Positions 27,328-35,687 are shown, counted from the stretch's first letter. The stretch: DNA of 64,000 nt from Rhizorhabdus sp049889055 (GCF_049889055.1 NZ_JBLTWO010000005.1:1-64000), one strand, 5' to 3'. Program-made: numbers and translations. Notes: a model not told the origin generated them from the sequence alone.

Positions 27328-27843
27328 CTACAGGCTTTTCTCGAGCAAGAGAAAATGAAGATCGTTGCGCGGATCGACGGCCGCCACGCCTCCCTGCCCC
27401 GGGAAGGGCCGGGTCTCGCCCGTCGGCCGATAGCCGCGCCGTCCATACCATGAGAGCAGCTCGGGGCGCCGGTGGACGACGTAGAGCCGCATCCGCTGTG
27501 CTCCTTCGCGCCGAGCGACATCCTCGGCCGCCGCCATGATCCGCTGACCCAGGCCGTCCTTCTGCCGGCCGGGATCGACGCTGAGCATGCCCAGCTGCCA
27601 TAGCCCCGCTCCCTCGTCCTGCAAGCGGACGGTGGCGACCGGCGCGCCCGACGCCTCGTCGCGGACGATCCGAAGCCGCACCGAGGGGTCAGCGAGGTCC
27701 TGCCGGATCTCGGCCTCGTCGACTCTCGGTTCGGTGATGAAGTCTTCGACCGTCCAGCTGCGTAGCGCCCCCCAGCCGCGATAGGCCCGGTTGACCAGAT
27801 CGACGATGGCAGGGACATCGGATTCGCGCGGAAGATCGAGCAT
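27328..27843 (-). CDS. GNAT family N-acetyltransferase
   Basis: This is a 171-residue protein. The acetyl-CoA-binding motif A reads LSVDPGRQKDGLGQRIM (Q/RxxGxG/A type). VATVRLQDEGAGLWQLGMLSV is the preceding strand, and LYVVHRRPELLSWYGRRGYRPTGE the C-terminal motif. The substrate is unknown. Translated just ahead of the CDF exporter, it shares an operon and might be a passenger. Confidence 0.88.
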   Translation of the reverse strand: MLDLPRESDVPAIVDLVNRAYRGWGALRSWTVEDFITEPRVDEAEIRQDLADPSVRLRIVRDEASGAPVATVRLQDEGAGLWQLGMLSVDPGRQKDGLGQRIMAAAEDVARREGAQRMRLYVVHRRPELLSWYGRRGYRPTGETRPFPGQGGVAAVDPRNDLHFLLLEKSL

Positions 27844-28039
27844 GGCTTTCCTTCAGCCATTTCGGCCAGCGAGAGGCAAGCGTCGGCGTCGATTCGCCCG
27901 GCGATGCAGCATCGGGACATCGGGCGGGCCACGCGCAATTCGCCCCGTAATCCGGGCATTTTTGCGATCGGACGAACATGCTGGACGGCAAGTAGAATTT
28001 CGAAACTTTACATGGGGGTCAGCGCACCATATATCCGCG

Positions 28040-28102
28040 CCTCCGCTGCCCCATGGGACTTCCACCGCAAGGCAGCTTTCTTGCCCACGTTACACCCGGA
28101 GG
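28040..28102 (+). promoter_or_regulatory. Structured leader that can hide the ornithine decarboxylase ribosome-binding site
   Basis: CCTCCG (28040-28045) is complementary to CGGAGG (28097-28102), which contains the Shine-Dalgarno sequence of the downstream TTG start. Inside, CTGCC (28046-28050) pairs with GGCAG (28071-28075). The two stems stack directly. An RNA family (speF leader) was described upstream of alphaproteobacterial ornithine decarboxylase genes; this may be a member, but I cannot run a covariance model. The preceding 27844-28039 contains no supported gene. Confidence 0.5.
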
Positions 28103-28111
28103 TCCCTTGAG

Positions 28112-29305
28112 TTGCACAAGCACCATAGCGCGCTGGGGCTAGCTTCGTCCCTTAAGCCGGTTCAGCCGGTAACGCTTCTTCGTCCCCACGCCGCTGCGCG
28201 GGCTGCCCGGTTCTTCGTCGAGAAGTTCCAGGGGCGCTCGATGTATGCCGTCAAGGCGAATCCGTCCCCCGATCTGATCCAGATCCTGTGGGACAACGGC
28301 ATCACGCAGTTCGACGTGGCGTCGATCGCGGAAGTGCGGCTGGTGGCCGGCATCGCGCCGGAAGCCACGCTCTGCTTCATGCACCCGGTCAAGGCCGAGG
28401 AAGCAATCGCGGAAGCCTATTTCGACTATGGCGTCCGCACCTTCTCGCTCGACTCGCTCGAGGAGCTGGACAAGATCGTGCGCGCCACCAAGGGTGCGGC
28501 CGACCTGACGCTGTGCGTCCGTCTGCGCGTTTCGTCGGAAATGTCGAAGCTCAGCCTCGCCTCGAAATTCGGGGTCGAGCTGGCCGATGCCAAGGAACTG
28601 CTGCTGCGCACCCGCCAGGTCGCGGATGCGCTCGGCATCTGCTTCCATGTCGGCAGCCAGGCGATGAGCCCGTCGGCCTATGTGCAGGCTATGGAGAAGG
28701 TCCGCGCGGCGATCGTCGCGGCGGCAGTTACGGTCGACGTCATCGACGTCGGCGGGGGCTTCCCCTCGGTCTATCCCGGCATGGAGCCGCCCGCACTTGA
28801 GGCCTATTTCAACGCCATCCATCAGGCGTTCGAAAGCCTGCCGGTGTCCTATTCGTCGGAATTGTGGTGCGAGCCGGGCCGTGCATTGTGCGCAGAATAT
28901 GCGAGCCTGCTCGTCCGCGTCGAGCGTCGCCGCGGTGACGAGCTCTACATCAACGACGGTGCCTATGGCGCGCTGTTCGATGCCGCGCATGTCGGCTGGC
29001 GCTTTCCGGTCCAGCTGCTGCGCGACGGCGAGCCGCGCATCCGTGACACCGGGTTCAGCTTCTACGGCCCCACCTGCGACGACATGGACCGGATGGCCGG
29101 CCCGTTTGTCCTGCCTGGCGACGTCAATGTCGGCGACTATATCGAGATCGGCATGCTCGGCGCCTATGGCTGCGCGATGCGGACCGGCTTCAACGGCTTC
29201 ACCGCCGGCGAGCGGGTCATCATGACCGACGAACCGATGGCGTCGCTCTACACGCACGACGACACGCAGCGCGAAACGGTTTCGCACAACGTCATCACCC
29301 TGTAA
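28112..29305 (+). CDS. Ornithine/lysine decarboxylase, PLP fold-III type
   Basis: This is a 397-residue enzyme of the eukaryote-like, alanine-racemase-fold group that makes putrescine (or cadaverine). The PLP lysine is K48 in MYAVKANP. CFHVGSQ, VIDVGGGFP, CEPGRALCAE and GPTCDDMD supply the other cofactor- and substrate-binding residues, including the catalytic Cys of the CDxxD loop. TTG 28112 follows GGAGG by nine bases and is the best start; there is no ATG before codon 44. The deoxyhypusine-synthase-like gene follows, separated by a strong stem-loop, so both serve polyamine metabolism. Confidence 0.9.
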   Translation: MHKHHSALGLASSLKPVQPVTLLRPHAAARAARFFVEKFQGRSMYAVKANPSPDLIQILWDNGITQFDVASIAEVRLVAGIAPEATLCFMHPVKAEEAIAEAYFDYGVRTFSLDSLEELDKIVRATKGAADLTLCVRLRVSSEMSKLSLASKFGVELADAKELLLRTRQVADALGICFHVGSQAMSPSAYVQAMEKVRAAIVAAAVTVDVIDVGGGFPSVYPGMEPPALEAYFNAIHQAFESLPVSYSSELWCEPGRALCAEYASLLVRVERRRGDELYINDGAYGALFDAAHVGWRFPVQLLRDGEPRIRDTGFSFYGPTCDDMDRMAGPFVLPGDVNVGDYIEIGMLGAYGCAMRTGFNGFTAGERVIMTDEPMASLYTHDDTQRETVSHNVITL

Positions 29306-29329
29306 GGGCTGCCCAGCAGAAAAGCCCGT

Positions 29330-29391
29330 CTCCGGCGGAAAGCCGGATCATCCGCCTCGATCGAGCGCGATGGTCCGGCCTTCCGCCGGAG
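29330..29391 (+). promoter_or_regulatory. Long stem-loop between the two polyamine genes
   Basis: 18-base arms at 29330-29347 and 29374-29391 pair with one mismatch (CTCCGGCGGAA...GCCGGA type) around a 26-base loop that holds a further CTCGATCGAG palindrome. No T-run follows. It could be an attenuator, an RNase-protecting element setting the ratio of the two enzymes, or a promoter-proximal leader. Confidence 0.65.
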
Positions 29392-29421
29392 CTGCGGCCG
29401 TTTTGATTTCCGGAGACCAAG

Positions 29422-30474
29422 ATGAACACACCCTCTGTCAACGACACGCGCAAGGCCGAGCTGCTTTCGACGCAGGTCGAGCATATCGACATCACCAGCT
29501 TCGATGCCCGCCCGATCATCGACGCGATGGGCAAGATGAGCTTCACCAGCCGCGATCTCGCGCGCGCCACCGGCATCTACAACCAGATGCTCGAGGATCC
29601 CGACTGCACGATCTTCCTGGTGATCGCCGGGTCGACCTCGGCCGGCGGCTGCATGGACGCCTATGCCGAACTGGTCCGCTCGGGCATGGTCGACGCCGTC
29701 GTCGCCACCGGCGCCACGATCGTCGACATGGATTTCTTCGAGGGCCTCGGCCACAAACATTATCAGGCGCTCGAAGTGCCCGATGACGACACGCTGCGCT
29801 CGCTGCTGATCGATCGCATCTACGACACCTATATCGACGAGGAGCAGCTTCAGGACTGCGACTTCACGATTAACAAGATCGCCAACTCGCTGGAGCCGCG
29901 TGCCTATTCGAGCCGCGCCTTCATCCGCGAGATGGGCAAATATCTGGTCGAGCACGGCAAGAAGGAGAACAGCCTCGTCAAGCTCGCTTATGAGCATGAC
30001 GTGCCGATCTTCTGCCCGGCCTTCGTCGACAGCTCGGCGGGCTTCGGCCTCGTCAAGCATCAGGTCGACTGCATGAAGGCGGGCCGTCCCTATATGATGA
30101 TCGACGCTATCGCCGATTTCCGCGAACTCACCGACATCAAGATCAAGGCGGGCACCAGCGGCCTGCTGATGATCGGCGGCGGCGTGCCGAAGAACTTCAT
30201 CCAGGACACCGTCGTCTGCGCCGAGATTCTCGGCCACGAGGACGTCGAGGTTCACAAATATGCCGTGCAGATCACCGTCGCGGACGTGCGCGACGGCGCC
30301 TGCTCCTCTTCGACGCTGCAGGAAGCCGCCAGCTGGGGCAAGGTCAACACCGGCATCGAGCAGATGGTGTTCGCCGAGGCCGGCTCGGTCGTGCCGCTGC
30401 TGGCATCGGACGCCTATCATCGCGGCCATTGGAAGAATCGCGCCAAGCGCGCCTGGGGCAAGCTGTTCGACTGA
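29422..30474 (+). CDS. Deoxyhypusine synthase-like protein (probable homospermidine synthase)
   Basis: This is a 350-residue protein clearly related to deoxyhypusine synthase: FLVIAGSTSAGGCMDAYAEL, VDAVVATGATIVDMDF, VPIFCPAFVDSSAGFG, and SWGKVNTGIEQMVFAEAGSVVPLL with the catalytic Lys of the WGK motif. True DHS modifies eIF5A, which bacteria lack. Bacterial relatives are thought to act on free polyamines, as plant homospermidine synthase (evolved from DHS) does. Following the putrescine-forming decarboxylase supports a role in making homospermidine or another triamine. A terminator follows. Confidence 0.88.
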   Translation: MNTPSVNDTRKAELLSTQVEHIDITSFDARPIIDAMGKMSFTSRDLARATGIYNQMLEDPDCTIFLVIAGSTSAGGCMDAYAELVRSGMVDAVVATGATIVDMDFFEGLGHKHYQALEVPDDDTLRSLLIDRIYDTYIDEEQLQDCDFTINKIANSLEPRAYSSRAFIREMGKYLVEHGKKENSLVKLAYEHDVPIFCPAFVDSSAGFGLVKHQVDCMKAGRPYMMIDAIADFRELTDIKIKAGTSGLLMIGGGVPKNFIQDTVVCAEILGHEDVEVHKYAVQITVADVRDGACSSSTLQEAASWGKVNTGIEQMVFAEAGSVVPLLASDAYHRGHWKNRAKRAWGKLFD

Positions 30475-30496
30475 TCGCGGTCGACAGGAAAAAAGG

Positions 30497-30529
30497 AAAA
30501 GGCCGGGTCCGCAGGGGTCCGGCCTTTTT
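30497..30529 (+). terminator. Rho-independent terminator after the polyamine genes
   Basis: AAAAGGCCGG and CCGGCCTTTTT form a G/C-rich stem around a 12-base loop with a following T-run, 22 bases beyond the stop. It also lies just past the stop of the converging BLUF gene. Confidence 0.9.
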
Positions 30530-30542
30530 CATTGGAATAGGA

Positions 30543-30986
30543 TCAGCAGCGTTGCGAAGGTCTGCCGATCGGCCCGCCTGCCTTGCGGCTCTCCTGCGCC
30601 ATGCGCTGGATCAGCATGTACAGATCGGCCGCTTCTTCGCCCGCCTCACCGTCGAGGAGCCGCCCGATCTGCGTGTCGACATAGCCGGCGTCGCCCCAAT
30701 AAGACAGGCTCCAGTCGGCGAACCGATAGCTGTCGATCGGCTTTGTCTCGATCACCGTTACCGCTTCGTGGCGATGGTCCTTCTCGATGCTCCGCATCAC
30801 CGCGTCGACGGCCGACGGCGGTCCTTCGAGCAGCTGCGCGAAATGCCGTTCGGTAAAGAGAAGCGAGCCACGGACACCCAGCGCCGCATTGCGCCGTTCG
30901 GACACCGCGACGATGGCCTTGATCTCCCCACATTGGACCGGGAGCACCAACAGGCTGCGGCTCACATATATCAGCGACTGAAGCAT
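30543..30986 (-). CDS. Solo BLUF-domain blue-light sensor
   Basis: This is a 147-residue protein consisting of one BLUF (FAD) domain and a short helical end. The photoactive Tyr is Y7 in LIYVS. RRNAALGVRGSLLF contains the conserved Asn, HFAQLLEGP the key Gln, and a Trp lies in DWSLSYWGD. ATG 30986 gives the normal N-terminus. Stand-alone BLUF proteins signal through partner proteins; candidates are unknown, although an EAL phosphodiesterase is encoded in the same region. Confidence 0.9.
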   Translation of the reverse strand: MLQSLIYVSRSLLVLPVQCGEIKAIVAVSERRNAALGVRGSLLFTERHFAQLLEGPPSAVDAVMRSIEKDHRHEAVTVIETKPIDSYRFADWSLSYWGDAGYVDTQIGRLLDGEAGEEAADLYMLIQRMAQESRKAGGPIGRPSQRC

Positions 30987-31066
30987 AGCCTTTGCAATAC
31001 AAGGGTTTGCGTGCCGGACGGTTGCGATAAATACGTATGGAATGTAAAATACTGTAAACTTTTGTC

Positions 31067-31345
31067 TTATTGCGTTGCACCAATGTGTATCTTGCTTTGA
31101 CGAGCGGTAGCAGAACCGGGCTCGCTTGTTTCCAACTCCCTTCGCCGCCGATTGGTTACCATCCGGTCGTGCAACTGAGTAACCAAGCGGCTCGCCGTCC
31201 GCTCGAACAGCGCGGGCACCAGCGCATGGATGAAGCAGGCACAAGCCGCGCGTCCCAGCAGCAGGCCAAAGCCTGCGGCGTTTACGAAATGCTCGGCATA
31301 GCTTTCGCCAACCGACGCGGGGTGATCCAGGAACAGCTTCTTCAT
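31067..31345 (-). CDS. DUF6356 family small membrane protein
   Basis: This is a 92-residue protein, MKKLFLDHPASVGESYAEHF then FGLLLGRAACACFIHALVPALF. The LFxDHPxSVGESYxEH start and the CFIHALVPxLFxRT hydrophobic segment match DUF6356, a small family common in sphingomonads. GGAGACGATC before ATG 31345 fits a ribosome-binding site. One membrane segment, a basic C-terminal tail, function unknown. It is divergent from the Lrp-type regulator. Confidence 0.8.
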   Translation of the reverse strand: MKKLFLDHPASVGESYAEHFVNAAGFGLLLGRAACACFIHALVPALFERTASRLVTQLHDRMVTNRRRRELETSEPGSATARQSKIHIGATQ

Positions 31346-31464
31346 GATCGTCTCCTCGCCACCAGAATATGGGCGCGCAGGCGCGACATGCTTCTTTTTT
31401 CTGTCTTCATCCGTACGAGATGCGATAAGATCATTCTCCCTTCGGCAGTTTGGAGAGAATGAAA

Positions 31465-31917
31465 ATGCTGGATGCCACCGACCGCCGGATTCTTGCCCAT
31501 CTGCAGCGCGACGCGACACTGCCGCTGGCGGCACTCGCCGAGGCGGCCGGGCTCTCGCAGACCCCCTGCTGGAAACGCGTCAAGCGGCTGGAGCGCGAGG
31601 GCTATATTCGCGGCCGGGTGACCCTGCTCGATCCGGCCAAGGTGGGGCTGAAGACCGTGGTCTTCGTCGGCGTCCGCGCCAACGAGCATAGCGAGGAATG
31701 GCTGTCGCTATTCGCCCGCTCGATCTCCGAAATCCCGGAGGTAACCGAGTTCTACCGCATGAGCGGGGAAACCGATTATCTGCTAAAAATCGTGTGCGCC
31801 GACATCGACGATTATGACCGCATCTACAAGCGCATCATCCGCTCCGTCCCCTTACGCGACGTCACCTCGTCCTTCGCGATGGAGCAGATCAAATATTCGA
31901 CCGCCCTTCCCTTGTGA
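31465..31917 (+). CDS. Lrp/AsnC family transcriptional regulator
   Basis: This is a 150-residue protein. The AsnC-type HTH (LDATDRRILAHLQRDATLP, AEAAGLSQTPCWKRVKRLEREGYIRG) is followed by a RAM ligand-binding domain with FYRMSGETDYLLKIV. The start is ATG 31465: GGAGAG ends seven bases upstream, whereas ATG 31459 and TTG 31450 are too close. The Cys in SQTPCWKRVKRLE is typical of the Lrp subgroup including BkdR-like and DecR-like proteins. DecR senses cysteine; the ligand here is unknown. Confidence 0.93.
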   Translation: MLDATDRRILAHLQRDATLPLAALAEAAGLSQTPCWKRVKRLEREGYIRGRVTLLDPAKVGLKTVVFVGVRANEHSEEWLSLFARSISEIPEVTEFYRMSGETDYLLKIVCADIDDYDRIYKRIIRSVPLRDVTSSFAMEQIKYSTALPL

Positions 31918-31926
31918 CCGGCCATC

Positions 31927-31945
31927 TGTTCTAAAATATAGAACA
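31927..31945. promoter_or_regulatory. Palindrome TGTTCTA-N5-TAGAACA
   Basis: Perfect 7-base arms around AAATA, starting ten bases after the Lrp stop and ~120 bp before the hydrolase start. AT-rich symmetry suggests an operator for the hydrolase gene, possibly bound by the adjacent Lrp protein. No T-run argues against a terminator. Confidence 0.55.
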
Positions 31946-32065
31946 TTCTGGACGATTTTATACGACTGCATCGAAGGTCCGCGATCTCATAGATCTGCTT
32001 TCAGCCAGACGGACGGGCGAACGGGCCCGGTACCGACAGCCGGATCATTCGGAAAGGACTTCACC

Positions 32066-32893
32066 ATGACCTATGTCACCACGCAGGACGGCACCCGCAT
32101 CTTCGTCAAGGATTGGGGGCCCAAGGATGCCCAGCCCATTCTCTTCGCCCATGGCTGGCCGCTTTCGGCGGACGCCTGGGACGGTCAGATGCTCTTCTTC
32201 GCCCAGGCCGGTTATCGCGTCATTGCCCATGACCGTCGCGGCCATGGCCGCTCGGACCAGCCCGCGACCGGCAACGACATGGACAATTACGCCGATGATC
32301 TGGCGGCCGTCATCGAGGCGCTCGACCTCAACAACCTGATCCTCGTCGGCCATTCTACCGGCGGCGGCGAGATCAGCCATTACGTCGGCCGCCACGGTTC
32401 CGCGCGGGTGGCGAAGATGGTGCTGGTGGGCGCGGTCCCACCGATCATGGCGAAGACCGAAGCCTATCCAGGCGGCCTGCCGATCGAGCTGTTCGACGGG
32501 ATCCGCAACGGCGTCGCAGCCAACCGCTCGCAATTCTATCTCGACCTGACGACACCCTTCTACGGTTTCAACCGTGAAGGCGTGACGGCGAACGAAGGGC
32601 TGCGGCAGGGCTTCTGGGCGCAGGGAATGGCAGGCTCGATTCTCGGCCAATATCTCTGCATCCACGAATTCTCGGAGGTCGACTATACCGAAGACCTGAA
32701 GGCGATCGACGTCCCCACCCTGATCATCCACGGCGACGACGACCAGATCGTGCCGATCGGCAATTCGGGCGAACTCTCCGCCAGGATCGTCAAGGATGCC
32801 GCACTGCTCGTCTATGAAGGCGCTCCGCACGGTTTGACCGCGACGCATCAGGACCGGTTCAACGCCGACCTGCTCGCCTTCGCGCGCAGTTGA
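32066..32893 (+). CDS. Alpha/beta hydrolase, chloroperoxidase/arylesterase type
   Basis: This is a 275-residue alpha/beta hydrolase. HGWPLSADAWDGQMLFF is the oxyanion region, GHSTGGGE holds the nucleophile Ser, HGDDDQIVP the acid, and GAPHGL the His. This is the pattern of cofactor-free haloperoxidases/perhydrolases and related arylesterases. AAGGA upstream of ATG 32066 (MTYVTTQDG) supports the start. These enzymes often respond to oxidative stress and hydrolyse esters. Confidence 0.93.
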   Translation: MTYVTTQDGTRIFVKDWGPKDAQPILFAHGWPLSADAWDGQMLFFAQAGYRVIAHDRRGHGRSDQPATGNDMDNYADDLAAVIEALDLNNLILVGHSTGGGEISHYVGRHGSARVAKMVLVGAVPPIMAKTEAYPGGLPIELFDGIRNGVAANRSQFYLDLTTPFYGFNREGVTANEGLRQGFWAQGMAGSILGQYLCIHEFSEVDYTEDLKAIDVPTLIIHGDDDQIVPIGNSGELSARIVKDAALLVYEGAPHGLTATHQDRFNADLLAFARS

Positions 32894-32966
32894 GCGCAGC
32901 GGACTGATACCCTTTCCCCCCGGGCGTGGAGCCTCTATCAGGCGGCCGAACGCTCGGGGGAATGAA

Positions 32967-33605
32967 ATGCTGCGCCGCTTGTATGACTGGACCATGGCCA
33001 AGGCGGCGCACCGCCATGCCGAATGGTGGCTGGCGGCCTTCGCCTTCATGGAGGCGAGCTTCTTTCCGGTACCGCCGCACCCGCTGCTCGGACTGATGTG
33101 CCTGGCCGAACCGAAGAAGGCGATCCGCTTTGCCGCCGTGGCGACGCTGGCCTCGGTGGCCGGCGGGCTGCTCGGCTATGCAATCGGGCATTTCGTCTAC
33201 GAGGCGTTCGGGGAGGCGCTGCTGCGCGCACTCGGCCTGGCCGAAAGCTTCCCGAAGGCCGCCTGCTATCTGCGCGACTATGGCGCCGAGATCATCATCG
33301 TGAAGGGGGCTACCCCGATCCCGTTCAAGCTGCTGACGATCACTGCCGGCTTCATCGGCATGAACCTGCTCGTTTTCATCGGTGCCTCGATCGTGTCGCG
33401 CTCGATCAGCTTCATGATCGTCGGCATCCTGTTCCGCCTGTTCGGCGCGCCGATCAAGGCAGTGATCGACCGCCACCTCGGCAAGGTTACGGCGGCTTTC
33501 GCGATCCTGGTCGTGGCCGGTTTTCTGGCGGTCACGCTGGTCGGGGGCGGCTCACAACAGACCAACGAGAAGTGTGCGGTGGCACAGGAAGTGCATCCCG
33601 ACTGA
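32967..33605 (+). CDS. YqaA-type membrane protein (DedA/VTT-like)
   Basis: This is a 212-residue inner-membrane protein. The N-terminus (MLRRLYDWTMAKAAHRHAEWWLAAFAFMEASFFPVPPHPLL) and KGATPIPFKLLTITAGFIGM are diagnostic of YqaA family members in the SNARE-associated/VTT superfamily. It has four or five hydrophobic segments, including reentrant-type ones. DedA relatives help flip lipid carriers; YqaA's role is less clear. It ends a few bases from the converging glycosyltransferase-like gene. Confidence 0.87.
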   Translation: MLRRLYDWTMAKAAHRHAEWWLAAFAFMEASFFPVPPHPLLGLMCLAEPKKAIRFAAVATLASVAGGLLGYAIGHFVYEAFGEALLRALGLAESFPKAACYLRDYGAEIIIVKGATPIPFKLLTITAGFIGMNLLVFIGASIVSRSISFMIVGILFRLFGAPIKAVIDRHLGKVTAAFAILVVAGFLAVTLVGGGSQQTNEKCAVAQEVHPD

Positions 33606-33611
33606 ACCGGG

Positions 33612-34616
33612 TCAGTTCCACTCTTTTGCCAGCGCCTCGGTGAGGCGCGCGAGCATCTGCCTCTGATCCTGTTCGAATGCGTCGCGGGCGTTGGCGCCCA
33701 TTTCGGCCCTTCGCGCATGTGACAGGCTCTGCACTTGGTCGATCGCCGCTTCGATCAGGTCGATGGTCGTAACGTAGCGCACGCCCCTGTTCAGCGGCGC
33801 ACTGTCGACAGTGGGCACCAAAATGCCGAAATCAGGCCGGATCAGTTCGTTCATCGGCGGCGCGTCGAGCGTCACGACCAGCGCGCCCATCGCCCGGCTC
33901 TCGTTGATATAATGGCCGAAGCCTTCGACCGCAGACGTACAGAGGTGGATTCCGCTCGCCGCGAGTTCCCGGAAATAGGCCTCATGTTGGGGGAAGAAGC
34001 CGAGGAACAGGCGCAGATTGCCATCCTCGATCCATCGACGCGTGTTCAGGCCGATGTCCTGCCCATAGGCCTGCAACGAGAGGAGCGGCAAGTCGGCGCG
34101 CTTCGCCCACAGATCGATCAGCAACTGGCTATGCCGGGTCGTGGCCTTACCCCGAAAATGCGCATAGGTCCGGTAGTCGCTCACCCGCAGCGCCGGGTCG
34201 CGCGAGGTGAAGCCGACATGGTGGTGGCGAGCATCGGGCAGATGCGGCGCCAGATGGTCGGATGAGAACCGGCTCCGGTGGAACACCGCATTGATCATGC
34301 GCCCCGCTGACTCGACATCCTCCGGCAGGAACCATTCGGGATTGGGCAGCAATATGCGCGACTTGTAATTTTCGAGGAAGGGCCGTTCGAAAACCCGCTC
34401 CAGGAAAATGGCAAGCCGGCCGGTCTTGCGAAGATAGTCCGGCGGCGGATCGCCGCGCTTCTCTTTGCGGTAGAGGGACATCCGCCCGCGCATCGGCCGG
34501 ACCTCTATCCGGCCGCCGGAAACCTTCCGGATGGCCGACTGGATAACCTGCGCACAATGCTCCAGCCCGGTGCTCCATGCCGGATAGAATAGGTCGATCA
34601 GTCCGCCGTTCGCCAT
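33612..34616 (-). CDS. Putative glycosyltransferase (GT-B-like)
   Basis: This is a 334-residue protein. The C-terminal half has SAVEGFGHYINESRAMGALVVTLDAPPMNELI, which resembles the nucleotide-sugar-binding EGFG/E-x7-E region of GT4 family glycosyltransferases. The N-terminal half contains ILLPNPEWF, also seen in GT-B proteins. I cannot name the substrate. No membrane segments. The start at 34616 (MANGGLIDLFYPAW) is reasonable but lacks a strong ribosome-binding site. Confidence 0.6.
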   Translation of the reverse strand: MANGGLIDLFYPAWSTGLEHCAQVIQSAIRKVSGGRIEVRPMRGRMSLYRKEKRGDPPPDYLRKTGRLAIFLERVFERPFLENYKSRILLPNPEWFLPEDVESAGRMINAVFHRSRFSSDHLAPHLPDARHHHVGFTSRDPALRVSDYRTYAHFRGKATTRHSQLLIDLWAKRADLPLLSLQAYGQDIGLNTRRWIEDGNLRLFLGFFPQHEAYFRELAASGIHLCTSAVEGFGHYINESRAMGALVVTLDAPPMNELIRPDFGILVPTVDSAPLNRGVRYVTTIDLIEAAIDQVQSLSHARRAEMGANARDAFEQDQRQMLARLTEALAKEWN

Positions 34617-34728
34617 TGCCGCTGCGCCCCCTTGAGGGCACGACCAGCCCCCCGCCTCATTGCCATGCCGTAACGGCTTTCACTCCAGGAGCAATCGCGG
34701 CGGGCTGTCGGCAACAAAATGTCACCGG

Positions 34729-35658
34729 TCAGATATCGCCGAACCCCTCCTCCTCCTCGTCGTTCGCGCCGAGCGTCACGAACTGGTCGAGCAGCCAGGA
34801 GCCGGCCGGTCCGGGTGGCGTGTCGCTGCGCCAGATGCCGTTGAAGCGGTAGGTGCCGCCGATATGATCGGGCATGTGCAGACGGACGAGCGTGCCGGCC
34901 ATCAGGTCGGGCTCGATCATCGGCAATGGCATATTGCCCCAGCCGATGCCCTGCCGCAGCAGCTGGTGCTTCGCGCCGAGGTCGGCCAGGCGCCATGTGC
35001 GGTGGCTGAGCACCGAATAATCCTGTCCGTCTGTGAAGCGCGAGCGGTCGGTCAGCACGATCTGGACATGCTCGCGGCCCATGCCGGGCGGGATTTTCGC
35101 GGTCCGGCCGAGGGGGTGATCGGGCGCGGCCACCGGCACCATCGGCACCGAGCCGGCCGAGACGAGATCGATGCCGCTGACCCCGGCGGCGAGCGGGCCC
35201 GAAATGCCGATCGTCGCCACCCGGTCGAGCACCATCGCGGTGACCGCGCCCAGCGCCTCGACATGAAGGCGCAGCGACACCGTCGGGAAGCGCTCGGCGA
35301 AGGCGCGCAGAACCTGTCCCAGTCGCTCGGCCGGCAGCATCACATCCACCGCCAGATCGACTTCGGCCTCCAGACCGTCCAGCAGACCTTTGACCTTGGC
35401 GCGAAGGCCATCGATCCCCTGAGACACCATACGCGCCTCGGCGAGCACTGCGCGGCCCGCCGTGGTCAGCACCGGCTTACGCGTCCCCTCCCGATCGAAC
35501 AGCGTCAGACCCAGCTGCGCCTCGAGATTGCCGATGCCATAGCTGATCACCGACACCGCTCGGTTGAGCTTCCTCCCCGCCGCCGCGAAGCTGCCCGTCT
35601 CGACGATAGCGAGAAATATCCGCAGCTGGTCGAAGGTCGGCATGCCCGGATTTGACAT
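34729..35658 (-). CDS. LysR family transcriptional regulator
   Basis: This is a 309-residue protein. The HTH (FDQLRIFLAIVETGSFAAAGRKLNRAVSVISYGIGNLEAQLGLTLFDR) and periplasmic-binding-type co-inducer domain are typical. GAGGAAATTGAA precedes ATG 35658, making it the preferred start over 35685. It diverges from the pirin/OsmC genes, and a TTATCCG-N6-CGGATAA dyad lies between; pirin genes controlled by a divergent LysR regulator are common. Confidence 0.95.
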   Translation of the reverse strand: MSNPGMPTFDQLRIFLAIVETGSFAAAGRKLNRAVSVISYGIGNLEAQLGLTLFDREGTRKPVLTTAGRAVLAEARMVSQGIDGLRAKVKGLLDGLEAEVDLAVDVMLPAERLGQVLRAFAERFPTVSLRLHVEALGAVTAMVLDRVATIGISGPLAAGVSGIDLVSAGSVPMVPVAAPDHPLGRTAKIPPGMGREHVQIVLTDRSRFTDGQDYSVLSHRTWRLADLGAKHQLLRQGIGWGNMPLPMIEPDLMAGTLVRLHMPDHIGGTYRFNGIWRSDTPPGPAGSWLLDQFVTLGANDEEEEGFGDI

Positions 35659-35687
35659 TTCAATTTCCTCGAACGTTTCGGCCAATT

